Source of the DNA: Humulus lupulus
Lineage: Eukaryota > Streptophyta > Magnoliopsida > Rosales > Cannabaceae
Direction of reading: 5' to 3'
Length of the DNA: 64,000 nucleotides
NCBI RefSeq assembly: GCF_963169125.1
Contig: NC_084802.1
Location: 24,827,607 to 24,891,606 of the forward strand
A model generated the notes under the pieces. The model made no database searches. It was not told the DNA's origin and saw nothing but the letters and a program-made list of their open reading frames with translations. Shown here piece by piece: positions 1 to 12,000 of this stretch. Every line of letters starts with the position of its first letter. Within the stretch, counting starts at the first letter, position 1. The translations under genes were made by a program, and so were the position numbers.

Positions 1-50
1 TATTACGTGCTTCCAGTACCGATATTATGGGTGTATGAAAACCCGCTACT
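1..50 (-). pseudogene. Continuation of element F pol (between protease and RT)
   Basis: Read on the minus strand after removing the insertion at 51-6464, this short piece continues the frame of the protease end as GEVAGFHTPIISVLEAR. In related Ty3 elements a similar linker connects the protease to the start of reverse transcriptase. The exact match across the insertion supports a single interrupted ORF. The rest of pol is outside the window. Confidence 0.6.
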
Positions 51-784
51 TCTCCTGTAGCATCTTAGAATTTTACTTAGCTAGATAGTAGTAGCTTGTG
101 CTGTAGTATTCTAGTTTTCGTGGTTATTGGTTCAAGTCGAGATTTAGATGGAAACTCATAGAGATAGTTATGGATTTTATAAGTTTAGCCTATAGTTAAG
201 AAATATTAATTTTAACATAAGGTTTGATTAATATAGCTGGTCCTAGAAATGATATTTATTATAACCTAAGGTTTAGATAGAATAATTAAGAACATGACAC
301 TTGTCACATGCATGTTTTGTAACGACCCAACTATCTATGAGACTTAGGTCATTAAACCTACTAGACATAACTATGACTTTGAAGAGAACATACATAAGAA
401 AATTCATAACTTTATTGAAAATTTGAAAAAAATAATTTTTGTAATACATAAATGAGCTCATTGTTTTAAAATAAAACATAACTTTAAATAAAATTGTTTA
501 CAAAGCTAAATGCGGAAAAATACATAAAAATGTAATTTAAAGCGACTAAAAAAAATGTTGTCCTCGAATTGACACGCAGCCCCTCCACTCCATTCACCTC
601 CATACACACACCAAGTTTCCAAGAATCCTTCCGCCTTTGCATCTATTTTCCTACATCACACTAAAAGAAAATGAGTGAGCCTAATGCCCAGCAAGGAAAA
701 TCTAAAACATATACATAAAATTATATCATTAACATATACTATAAACATATGACTATAAAAATGTACACCATATAAGACTATACT

Positions 785-3348
785 TGTAACGCCCTAAACT
801 CCAGGGACAGTTACGGTGTGCCTTGTAAACAGTGCTAAACTCACTAATCGAGTCATTTGGCAAAAATCGTGTAACTAAGTATGATTAGCGGTTTAGGGTT
901 TTAAAATTTTGGTTAAGATGTAACATTTCATTAGAATGTTTAATATATATGTTGGGATCCCAAAATTATAATTTCAAAGTCTGCTACAAGAAAAAATTTA
1001 CAACAGGCCGTTCTATGCGGCAAAACAGGGTTTAACCTTAGTTCCTTCTCAATCTCGGCCGTGGTGGACGAGCAGCTGCATATGTACACCTCATCACCTA
1101 AGCTCTCCAACTCAAGGATGGCCCAACTTTCTTTTGCATTTACCTGCACCACATAGCACCCGTGAGTCGAAGCCCAGCAAGAAAATACAATATGACATGA
1201 TATAATATCAACAATGATTGTGTTAATTATTCAGGACCAACAGTCCAAGCAAATAGGTGACTGTCACAAATATGGGGTTAGCACCCTCTAGCATGTGATG
1301 ATAGGATCACCAGGGCTTAACAGATATCAAAAGTCACTATTATGGGAATAGCACCCTTTAGCCATGTGACAATAGGAACACCAGGGCTTAACAAATAAGT
1401 GAGCGTCTCACTAGCTTTAACAGGATAGGTACATGGTGATTAGTCACCATCATAACCTTCCTCCTGACTCTAGAGTCATAACTATGGAACAGCGTTCCTT
1501 AGCCATGTGACAAACAGTCACCGGGGCCATATGCCCTGGCTCTGAATAACTAGTCTCAGACTAGCCAAGCGCTTATAAGTTCGCGACCTTAGGGTCGGTC
1601 CAGCGTTAATACCCCATATGAGTCATTCTTGCAGATATCGATTAGATCTAATCTTCATTTGGCTCGGCGTTCATGACGCTATGCCATTTCTGACTCTTAG
1701 GTCAGTGAAACACGACCAGTGTCCAACTCATTGTGAACTTGACTAATAAGTCACAGCTTCATAGATGGATCTAACACCGTTGCCGATTCTGACTAATAAG
1801 TCAGTGCCATACACAAGTAAGCCATGCCACCAAACATGTATCACATATCCAATATCCATAACAAGGTATTCAGCATGCTTACTTAATAGGTACTAGTACA
1901 ATTAGGACTATGCACGAATACAGAGGCTCAAGCTCCGAACGATATCATACTCAGTATATAACGCATGTCCTAATCACATGTTTCTCATGCATCATATGCA
2001 TTATTTTCAACAATCCAACATGCACCAATAATAGCCATGCATGTCATGCTTAATAATCAACCAACATGCATCAAGAATAGCCATGCATGTCACATATACA
2101 CAGGGTGCAGTTTTCTTACCTCAAATTCGAGCTAGAACCAATATAAGACCAACACTTGAGAACGATCAACCTTTAAGCCTTTAGCGGTCACCTAGTCATA
2201 ACCAAATATGAGATACCATCAATAAAATGATCAACATAGGTTACCAAACCAAAATCTAGCCTCCGGGACAACAATCCAAACCAATCCAAGTAGTAGGAAC
2301 ACTCCCGAGGCCTTTAACTAAGTTCCCGGGGTCAAAACGAGCAAACGGGGTGAAAACAGGGCAAGGGCTGCGGCCCTGGCACCTTGGGCCGCGGCCCCCA
2401 GAATTTTCTGAAGCAACGGCCGCGGCGCCCAGCAGGCACAAAGAACCCCACCTGCTTCTTCAAGGCAGGGCTGCGGCACCCAACTCTGGGCCTTTCCTAA
2501 ACGTATTTTTAACACTCCAAAGCCTCCAAAATCAAACCTAAACATTCCCCAATCATCAAAACAAAGTTCCCAAGCTTCCCAAAGTTCCAAAACCCTCAAA
2601 ACCCAAGGTTCAAACCAACCAAAAACTCAACAATTTACAAAATCAATTCAAAGCTTAGAAACTCGGAAAACTCAAAACTTAAACTTTGATTAGGTTGTTT
2701 TCCGTCAAATCCTTTGGTTAAGAAGCTTATAATCTTTCCTAGGATCGCTAAGCCTCGATCCTCGCTTGATTCCGACTCCTAGAACTCGAAATTCCTTTAC
2801 GAAAGCTTCGAACGGTAAAATAGGCTATTGGGAAGGGAGAGAGAGATTTTCTGACGTACGTTCTTATCTAACAAGCTACTTCAAGCTTAAGTAACCTCAT
2901 ATAAAACCTAAGGCTCGGGGTCCCAAAAACACCCCCGGGGACATTATAGTCAAAACTTCCAGAATTCCATCCTGATCTCAAATACTCCCAATTTATCATC
3001 AAATAAACATTTCTATTACCCCAAACTTGACCCCGTTATGACAAAATCGCTAACTCATAATGTATGATCGTCTCATGCCGAATAGCTCGAATATATCTCC
3101 ATAATAATAAAATCTCATTCACAAATTACAATATGCAACCAATTTACAAATATGCCCTCAACAAGCCAAATTACCAAAATGCCCTTATCATTATAAATAC
3201 ACCCATATATGCATGCATTTATCATCATATAATAATGTAATTCACATTAACACACATATGAACATTTAATGCCATGATAAATCAATTATGGCCCTCCCGG
3301 CCTCCTAATCAAGGTCCTAACCCTTATTAGGAAATTCGGGGCATTACA
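785..3348 (-). mobile_element. Solo LTR B1 (B-family), innermost nested insertion
   Basis: The LTR runs from TGTAACGCCC at 785 to GGGGCATTACA at 3348 (2564 bp) and is flanked by ATACT at 780-784 and 3349-3353. It resembles the 3' LTR of element B (51213-53597), the solo LTR at 45690-47910 and the LTR tail at 38843-39939, all recognisable by TGTAACGCC/TGTAATGCC and GGGCRTTACA ends. It contains GC-rich GGCCGCGGCC-type palindromes at 2368-2431, in an otherwise AT-rich LTR. Short ORFs over that patch (2256-2599) are on both strands and are not genes. Orientation is inferred from the related internal domains of B. Confidence 0.9.
1260..1397. repeat. Imperfect tandem duplication inside LTR B1
   Basis: Two copies of a segment of roughly 65-70 bp lie next to each other, each containing a variant of TAGCACCCT followed by ATGTGA and CACCAGGGCTTAACA. 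A single related copy is present in the 51700-51790 part of the element B LTR, so this looks like a copy-number-variable block of this LTR family. Confidence 0.6.
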
Positions 3349-6300
3349 ATACTAATAATGGCCATTATGACATGTGATAAATCATCTACGTCCCCTGTCT
3401 AATATTTGAGGTAGGTTAGATCACATGTAGTGTATGATAACCCATCTAGGTCCCCTATCTAATATTTGAGGTGGGGTAAATCATAACATAACATATTAAA
3501 ACATAAACTTATCATAACATATTATACATAACATAACATAAAAGCATAACATATCATACAAACATACAAGATCTAGCCTATTTTCCTTACCAAAACTGGG
3601 ATATGATCATAAATGCGGGACTTGGAACACTCCTAAACCAATAATAAGAACAGTGAGTATTTCTTAAGAGGAAGAGATGAAAATAATAGAACTAAACCAC
3701 CAAGAGAAAACTTACTGAAAAGACACCTTAAGTTCAAAGCACTTAAAAACCTAACCACAAAACCATAAAAAAAATTAGAACCTGAATGAAAACTAAAGAA
3801 ACTAAGGAATCAAACATAATTGAACTTAAGAATAAGAGTACCTTTATTAATCTTATGGATTGGCCTAACTCCAATACCAAAACACTCTAATCCTCACTTC
3901 CCAAGTGTTTGATAAAGCTTAAGAATGGTAAAGCTTTTTCTTTCCCAACCCAAGTGTATCACTCTTATGGTCTCACTAGCACCTTGGAGTCTGATCACAG
4001 CTGAAGAGTAAGTGAAAGGGCTGGGTCCTAAGTCATATTTATAGAGTTCTAGGAATAAAAATCTTCTTTTTGGCTTGAATAAAAATAATGGATTTAATTG
4101 AAGATAATTGAATATTCGTCAATCAGAGGCTGAAGACTCGGTCAAAACTAACAGAGGTAGGTCTAAGGAGTCAAAGGTGGCTTTTAAAAATTAAAATAAT
4201 AATAATAATATGGGCGATATATCGCCCCTATGTGGTGATATATCGGCTAGGCCCTAATCCCGAGCCTCCGTTCGTACGATCGTGCACCGTCAACGTGTTT
4301 TCCGTATTCAGCGTCAGGCGATATATCGGCTTTAATGATGCAATATATCGGCATATGTGATTATTTTAAACATGTAATTGCACTTTTTCAGCATAATTAA
4401 GGTTGAATAACTACTTTGACTGAGTCAAACTACGACCTTAACAGTTTCTGGTGAAGACTAAGTCTTATATTCCCTTATTTTATCATTAAAATAATAATTC
4501 CTTAATAATCATGCTTATGACAAGTGTCATAATCCTATTGGCTCTATCTAAACCTTAGGTTATAATAATGATCATATTTATAACCAGCAATATTAATCAA
4601 ACCTTATGTTATCATTAATATTCTTAAACTATAGGTTAAACTTATAAAATCCATAACTATTGCTAGGAGTTTCCAACTAAGTCCCAGTTTGAACCAAAAT
4701 CCACGAAATTTAAAATACTACAACTACTTCTAGCTAGCTAACTAAGTAAACATTCTGGGACTCTACATGTTTATTAAGGATTTAAGGATTTTACATGAAT
4801 AAATTAATAAATGATAAACCTAGGAAGTTTAGAACCTTCCCTCAGCTGTTAGGATTACGTTTTACTCAGTCAAAGTTGTTTAAACAAACTTCAAGTGTGC
4901 TGAGAGTGTGCAAAAACGTGTTTGATATATCAACGTATGCCGATATATCACAGCTATAGGGGCTGATATATTGCCTATGATTGATACGGAAAACATGTTG
5001 ACTTCGCACGAACGAAACCACGGAGGCTCGGGAATATAAGGGAGGTGATATATCGCCTATGGGGGGTGATATATCGGCTCTACACACACATTTTTGAAAA
5101 TTCGTGGAATCTAAGCTAGAAACAGCCTTCAACAACTTGGACTTGCTCTTGAACGTTTTTGACCGAGTTTTGGGCATATGTTGAAAATAAAATTCATTTA
5201 TATATTCATTTTAAAAGGAGTTAGTTTCACTCCTTGAACTCTATAAATAGGACCTTTCACTCAGCCATTTGCTTCATCATTCAAGCATTCTTCAGAGCCT
5301 CTAAGCTACTAAGTTCATTCTAGAGAGAAACTCTAGGGTTTTGGGGATAAAATCTTTCCAATCTAAGCTTTTCTAAACACTTGGGAAGTAAGATAGAGTG
5401 ATATTTTGGTATTGAGGTGTAGATCAAAGTTCTAATCTATCCAAGGTATTCTTTATCCTCAGCTTTAGTTCATTATAGGTCCTCTTATTCTTTTCATTTT
5501 CTTCCAAATCCTAACTTGTTGTAATGGCTTTTGGTTAGGTGTTTGTGTTTCTTGAAACTAAAGGTTTTCAGTAAGTTCTTATCTTGATGGTTTAGATCTT
5601 CTCGTCATCTTCATTTCTTTAGAAAACTTATGGATCGTACTGTTTGGTTTTAGGAGTTTTCAATCTCGTTCTTGTCTCCAATATCCTAGTTTTTTTATAA
5701 GGAAAATAGGTCAGATTTTATGTGTTATGATCATGTTTATGTGCTATATGTGTATGTAAGTATGTATGTATATGTTTTATGTTTTTAGTCGCTTGGGAAA
5801 TATAGGTACTTAGATAGCAAATAATTAAATCCCAAGATTTTTATCATTATCGTAGACTATAGTTATGATTTAACATACCTAGAATACTAGCAAGAGGACC
5901 TAGATGGTTTATCATATACTATATTGTGTTTAAACCTACCTCGAATAGTAGCAAGAGGACCTAGATGGTATCCATCACATGCTACGGTAATGAGTTAATG
6001 ACCATTAATATTATAGTCCTATGTTTTATGATTTACATGTTTACGTCATACGTTTTATGATTTATGTTTTTAGACTTATGATTTATGACATGTGTTAGTA
6101 GATTTTCCTTTCTGGGCATTAGGTTCATTCCTTTTTATTTTAGATGGTGCAGGAAAATAAGCTTGGAAGGCAGGATGGATTAGTGGCAATTTTGGCATGT
6201 GTATTGGGCAAGCACTGATGGGAAAGATCGGGGATGATGTTTTTTTCAAGTCTTTTTAATTATGTATTTATGTTCTTCCACATTTAGTATTTGAACAACT

Positions 6301-6469
6301 AACTAAAGTTTTTGTTTTCCTTATGTTTTTATGTAATAAGAATTTGATCCCGTATTTTGAATTTTTATAATAAAGTTCTATTATTTTATGCATGCATTCT
6401 GAAATAGTAGTTATGCTTAGTAGTTTTAATTGTCCGAGGTCTTTAAGTTAGTCAGGTCATTACATCTCC

Positions 6470-6895
6470 TTTAAAAGAAAAGAGTTCTCCTTCTTCCGGT
6501 CTGAATTCCACGGTCTTTTTCCGACAGTCAATCATCGCTCCATGTTTGGATAACCAATCCATGATAAGTATGGCATCATAGTCTGGTATATCTAGTTCTA
6601 TAAGGTATGTTGGGAACTCCATGCCCTCTATCGTTATAGGTGCGGACTGTTACCACCTAGTTGACAACATCATGTCTCCTGACAGTAACATTGTACTAAA
6701 ACTATGCTCAAACAGTTTATAAGGCATACCTAACTTAAATCATATTCATGGAAATGTAAGAGTGAGTCGCTCCAGAATCAATAAGAACTCTACACATCAT
6801 ACCAGAAATAGGGAGCTGTCCTGTGACTACGGTGTTACTGTTGGCTGCTTCATTCTGGGTTAAGGAAAAAACCCGTGTCGTTACTATTCTGTCCC
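6470..6895 (-). pseudogene. Element F aspartic protease region
   Basis: On the minus strand the sequence reads through a TRVFSLTQNE linker and a VVTGQLPI segment into LIDSGATHSYIS, the retroviral-type aspartic protease signature of Ty3 elements (catalytic Asp in DSG). Downstream a frame with YDAILIMDWLSKHGA, a conserved post-protease motif, is visible. The protease frame differs from the gag frame because of an indel near 6890, and an in-frame stop follows SMNMI. The region ends at the TSD of solo LTR A1, beyond which the frame continues at 50-1. It is not functional in this copy. Confidence 0.8.
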
Positions 6896-8052
6896 ACTTT
6901 CCATTGTGCGCAACCCTTTCTTAGATCTTCTTCCTGACCGCACTTGAAACATTTGTTGGTGCCAGCCTGACATTCTCCCATATGTTGTTTTGAGCATTTA
7001 GGACAGTTAGGGTGCTCTACTCTGTTGCTTTGGTGATTCCCACGGTTCCGATTATTATAGCGACTGTTGCGGTTGTTCGGGTGGTTCTGAGTGTTGTGAC
7101 TGCTGTTATTTGTGGTTCGGGGTCTAGATCTCTTGTCGGTGCCACTATTCTGCCCTTCAGTAGCTTTCCTACTATTGCCCTCATTAAAGCCCTTGTGTCG
7201 GTGGGCCTCCCTTCTGGCAACATTGTCTTTCCATATTCGATCCTCCATGTATTCTGCTTTGAGTGCCTTTTCTAGTATTTCAACATAATTGACCACCTCA
7301 GCACTGGTCATCTTAACGTCCCTAGCAATCATTGGCTTGAGTCCCCTCATGAACCTTTGGACTCGCAAAGCTTCAGTTGGTACAACTTCAGGAGAAAATT
7401 TGGCCAACCTATCGAACTTCTGCGCATAGTCAGTGACAGATAGGTTTCCTTGAACCTAAGTCACGAACTCATCTACTTTGGTTGTTAACACGGCTGCACT
7501 GTAATACTTTTTGCTAAATTCCTGAACAAAGTTTACCCAAGTCATGGTATTCAGGTCACGAGTCTGTTTAATCACATCCGAACATATCTGTGCATCCAAC
7601 TTGAGTAAGTGGGCTATACATGAGATTCTTCGGCGATCATTTAACTCCATATGATCAAAGATGGCCTCAACTAATCTTAACCAATCCTTTGCAACCATGG
7701 GATCAACTTTCCCTTCAATGTTCGATGGGGCTTGCTTTCTGAAATGCTCATAAACTGGCTCAAACCCATAAGTCACAGGTAGTGGTGCAGGTGGTGGTGT
7801 TGGCGGCTGAGGCTGCGCCACTAGTACTTAAGGCACTTGGGGAATTTGGGGCACTTTCCTAACATCTGCTAATTCCTCATCTCTCAGCCATAGTTGTTCC
7901 CTCAACCTTGCTACCTCTATAGCCAGATCCACTGTTGGTGTAGCTAGGGCTGCTGGTTGGACTAATGGCATTCATACTTCATGAGTTGTGGTGGCCATAG
8001 ATCTTGTGGAGACACCCTTTCCTCGGCCTCCTCCTCTTCCTCTTGTTGACAT
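6850..8052 (-). pseudogene. gag: Element F gag (capsid/nucleocapsid), broken
   Basis: A single minus-strand frame starts MSTRGRGGGRGKG at 8052 and runs about 400 codons to a stop at 6850, with three internal stops, one of them near 7456. The retrotransposon gag domain is recognised from PVYEHFRKQAP, the WLR..EAIFDHM block, WVNFVQEFSKKYYS and FDRLAKFSPEVVPTE. The C-terminal part is Asn/Arg-rich (about 7000-7130), as expected for a nucleic-acid-binding tail. The zinc knuckle reads CFKCGQEEDLRKGC, so the histidine of CX2CX4HX4C is replaced by Asp. The start was chosen as the first Met of the conserved frame, about 960 bp from the PBS. The short plus-strand ORF at 7012-7275 is a shadow. Confidence 0.85.
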
Positions 8053-8330
8053 TATGAGACTCTAAGGCACCAAAAGAAAATCGTAAGGGAGGATAATATC
8101 ATAATGGTTTGATAGATATTCGTGAAAATCATACATTTCAAATCCACACCATTTAGAGTCCATAAGAGGAAAAATATTAAACCATAATATTCAAAGCGTG
8201 TTCAAAATTATTCCAAAAATTTCAAACAACTCATAAAGTGTTCAATAACCAAATACATAAGTCCTTAGGGTTCTTTAAAAAGTCCCATCTTATTTGTTAA
8301 CATTTCACTGAATGATCTACGTGACAGAAT

Positions 8331-8740
8331 CTAGTCCTCAACTGTGGACTCGTCCCCAGAGTTGTAGTCGAATACGTCCTCTGAAATGTGGAAGTAGTCA
8401 GGAGCGCACCCCAATGCCCCATCCTAGAGCTCACTTGTGGTATGGCATGAACTACCTCTTGACATGCCATATCTCCTTCCAAATCGTGCACCATCTCATT
8501 ATGCTCCTCCATCTATCCGTCGTCCATCTTTACCATAACCGGCTCCAAACGACTAAAATCGTAGTTATCCACAAGATCGTAGATCACGTACTCGATGGTG
8601 CTAAAGTCCAGGTCATCCTGAATGACGTCGTGCCATGACATGGTCAACTGGAGAAGGGCCTCGGGATACATCGACATCACTTCCTTCAACACCTAGTATT
8701 GCTCTATGGGCCATAACAATTCACCTCTTTTATTCATAAT
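8331..8740 (-). pseudogene. Element F leader ORF (pre-gag), degraded, unknown function
   Basis: Between PBS and gag a minus-strand frame can be followed with one TAG after its QY pair, another TAG near 8522 and a frameshift near 8440. It contains QY, nine positions, YP, nine positions, then W (Trp codon 8633-8635), followed by an acidic stretch with VIQDDLDF. After the frameshift it ends in the acidic tail DYNSGDESTVED just before a stop at 8331. The same spacing and an acidic end occur in the leader ORF of element A (59636-60016). I do not recognise the family and assign no function. Confidence 0.5.
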
Positions 8741-9010
8741 TCCTTGAATATGATCGCAAAGTTCCACTGTCATTTTCAACACCGTAATCCTCCAATTGTA
8801 GGGGTCCCTTCAAGTTGGACCTTAGGTATCGCACAGATCTCCTTAAGTAACTATTTCTTAGTGGTTTTAATAATGGAGACATCTTACTATACTACAAAAA
8901 AAAAATTTAAAATGAAAGAAACGATAAAATATAGAGCAAATACTTACAACGCGGTGAGGTGAGATTTTTCTGTCTTTAGCATGTTTGGGGAGGGTCCTTG
9001 GAAACATAGA

Positions 9011-9028
9011 TGAACAACTCTGATACCA
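9011..9028 (-). other. Primer-binding site of element F
   Basis: Immediately inside the 5' LTR, after two spacer bases, the minus strand reads TGGTATCAGAGTTGTTCA. Its first 11 bases match the 3' end complement of plant initiator tRNA-Met, the usual primer for many plant LTR elements. It fixes the orientation of F and the inner edge of its LTR at 9031. Confidence 0.85.
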
Positions 9029-9030
9029 TT

Positions 9031-12000
9031 TGTAAAATACCCTAGACTACTACTTTGTAAAAGGTCATCATACTCATAGACTTATTTAACGAAAACCAGT
9101 TAACATATGAAAATCCAGTGGGGCCTTGCTAAAACATACAAGTTGGGTCCAATAGTTTAAAATAAAAGTTCCCATGCAACATTTAAAATAAATGTGATTC
9201 AAGTCTACTGATACATTTTGAAATCTAAAATCATTACATCATCTTTAAAAGTTGGCGTTTAAGTTGATCGTTTATCCACCCATAGGATACCCCCACGCCA
9301 TACACACTCTAACGTCGGAACCCTTCACATCAAAGCGCGTGCCAAAGAGAAACCCTATTTATTACCTGAAAGGGGGAAAGTAAGGGGGTGAGCTAAAAGT
9401 CTAGTAAGAAAGTACAAACAACATACATAGAAAAACACAACAAAGGCATAATCATATTGTAAGACTCATACAACATTATATGCATACATCGTACTTAACG
9501 TCATCATCATACATCATACATCATTATCATGCATCATATATCATTAACATATTCAAATATCATCATCATAAACATCATCATCATATCCTTGTGAATATGG
9601 CCCCCTCTCTTGTCCATGTCACATCTTGAGGTAAACAGGAGCCTCTGATCCTTGAATAACCTCGGCGCGTCCACCCTATGAGCTACGTCATACCTTAGTA
9701 ACTCGGGTTACGTCTTATATCCTTAGTAACCCCTTTGTTGTGTCGCGTTCAACATACTAACAATCCTTCACTTTTTCATACAGGATACAAAACACACGCA
9801 ATCTAGTCATATCAACACAAAGGAAATACATGATTCATCAAATTCATCACGTCATCTCAAAATAGAATTTCATACTTCATATCACATGGTACTTCATCAT
9901 ACATAGCATATATCCTCATACAAACCAATCTTACCGTTTCATAGCATAAATAAAAAGATTCTATCTAACTTCCTTGCCTCAGGCCCGAGAAAAACCGAAA
10001 TGGAACAAACTTTACAACGAGCCTATAATCATAATCAAATAGTACTCTTTAACATCACATGAGATTTCTCGTGCCCAACACATATATGGTGCAAATTATG
10101 CATAATTTCCAAACATGCACATTTTTCACATAGCACACAAAAGAATAATGCAAATTCTACCTATTATCCATGCATAGTTTCCAAGTAAAAATTATATGGT
10201 TGACTAATAGGCATATATTTGAACGTAAAAGTGCATTTGCATACGACATGCATACGTGGAAGCGTTGTTAAAAAGTGACGTTAAAAACGATAATTTCTAC
10301 ATTCTTATTTCTAACTTTTTCAAATAAAAAATTTAGCAACATGATTTCTGCGCCATTATTTATTTCCTTAAATCCCTAAGTTGGATTTAACCACTTAAAA
10401 ATAATTTATTTAACCTTCTTATTAGTTTTTCATAAAATAATAATTTCATTTATTATTTTAAATTGCATAGAAAAATAACAAAACTTGAAATTATTTAGAA
10501 GTACTTATAGATTTCATGTTTCCTTTAGAAAAATAACTTTTTCTTTTAAATTAACAAAATTACAAGATTTGGTGTGAGAAAATATTTATTTAAGTGTGAG
10601 AAAAATATATTTTCACTTGTATTATTTAAGACTTAATTTATATAGTGTAAACCCATATATGTAAAATAATTATTTTTAACTTATTAATATAAACTTTCAG
10701 CAACTGTTTATTTTGTTTAAAAGTCACAAGTGAATTTAAACTGAACATTTTCTTATTAAAAAATAAGGAAAAACCGCACTAATTAAAAATGTAAAAGTTC
10801 ATGGTTACATTTAAAAAGAAAATTTTCATTTTCACCCAAAACTTCCAGCAACAAATTAATCACTCAAAAATCATAAACTTGGAATTAAAATTTATATTTT
10901 CTTCATAAAATATATAAAAAAAAAACTGTAGGTATTAATTTGAGTGAAAATATTATTTTAATGTGAATTAAAATACTCTTTTAATTACACAAAATAAACA
11001 TAGCATTTGGAACATCACTTATGCATGCAAATCATTGTTTTACCAATTTACTCACCAATTATACCCAAAATTCAGCAAGCAATATTCATCATAAAACCTA
11101 TTTTAAATTTATGCTTCTCCAAACTCAAATAAAAATCTTCATGTATCACCAATACACCAATTTATAAAAGATTTAAGACAATCTTTTCATTTAACCAATT
11201 AACCTAGCATGTTCTTAATATGCACGGGACACCAAAAATAAAAACAACTCATCATGATTCATACTTATGGCTGAAACCTCATCATCCATATTTCATGTTT
11301 TCTTTTGGCATGTTAACAAAATATTGGGGAGAATTACATTAGCATAAAATAGATCAAGACAATACTTAAGCCCTAGCATGCATCTATTAACATTTTTTTA
11401 AAGGAACCCATTTAAAATCTTACAAACCTATCATGTCTCTAAGAGTACATTGCCATTAAAACAAATGCTGAAACTAAACATGCTTGGGCATTATCCCTAG
11501 GCCGAAACTCCCCTAGCCAAAACAACCAAATCCCTTCATGATTTTACATAGAACTTTTAAACCAACAAAATATATCATAAAATCTTATTACATACAATTA
11601 AAACAAAACCCTTCTATAGTTCAATCATAATAAGATTTTTCCCATGACCAACAATAGAACAATGCCACAAACCAAACCACATAAAATACCCAAGCCACAT
11701 GCCTAGGTCAAATCCTTTATGCATAAAAAAAAAAAAATCCATCAATCCATATAACCCAAGAAAACATAATAACATTAGGGCTAAAGATTCATTACCTCTG
11801 TTGATTGTAGAATCAAGAGCACACAAAGTGAAAACCACCCAAAACTATAACCACCTCTTGTTCAAGCCTAGGGTTTCAAAACCCACATGAAGAGAAGGAG
11901 AAAACCAACAACAACAATAAAAAACACTTGTCAAATCACAAGAATCAAATGAAAAAGAGTCTAGAAACCACAAGTATAAAGAGACATACCCTAGGATTGA

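Larger units (their letters stand above)
318..4767 (-). mobile_element. Solo LTR A2 (A-family), nested in A1 and itself split
   Basis: The sequence begins TGTAACGACCC at 318 and ends GGGACTCTACA at 4767, with the 5-bp duplication TGTTT at 313-317 and 4768-4772. It is a minus-oriented copy of the same LTR family as its host A1 and as the LTRs of element A. Removing the nested LTR B1 (785-3348) leaves about 1.88 kb. Its TATA box, in reverse, is at about 4037-4045. The U3 region at 4206-4360 carries a cluster of GATATATC palindromes. Because host and insert are inverted copies of one family, the locus forms a long inverted repeat. Confidence 0.9.
56..6464 (+). mobile_element. Solo LTR A1 (A-family), split by a nested insertion
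   Basis: The LTR starts TGTAGCATC at 56 and ends GGTCATTACA at 6464, flanked by the 5-bp duplication TCTCC (51-55 and 6465-6469). Without the nested block it is about 1.95 kb, close to the 1.9 kb LTRs of the full-length element A (49155-62112), which it matches along its length in the opposite orientation. It is split at 317/4768 by solo LTR A2. A TATA box CTATAAATAG lies at 5241-5250. No internal element sequence is present, so it is a solo LTR left by LTR-LTR recombination. It sits in the protease region of element F. Confidence 0.9.

Noticed and set aside
2256..2599. Three overlapping ORFs of 61-93 codons on both strands
   Set aside because: They overlap the GGCCGCGGCC patch of LTR B1 and have no motif; expected from local GC content.
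4866..5177. 103-codon minus-strand ORF in the U3 of solo LTR A1
   Set aside because: It runs antisense through the palindrome cluster and is not conserved as an ORF at the same place in the other A-family LTRs (the ORFs there are in other frames and lengths).
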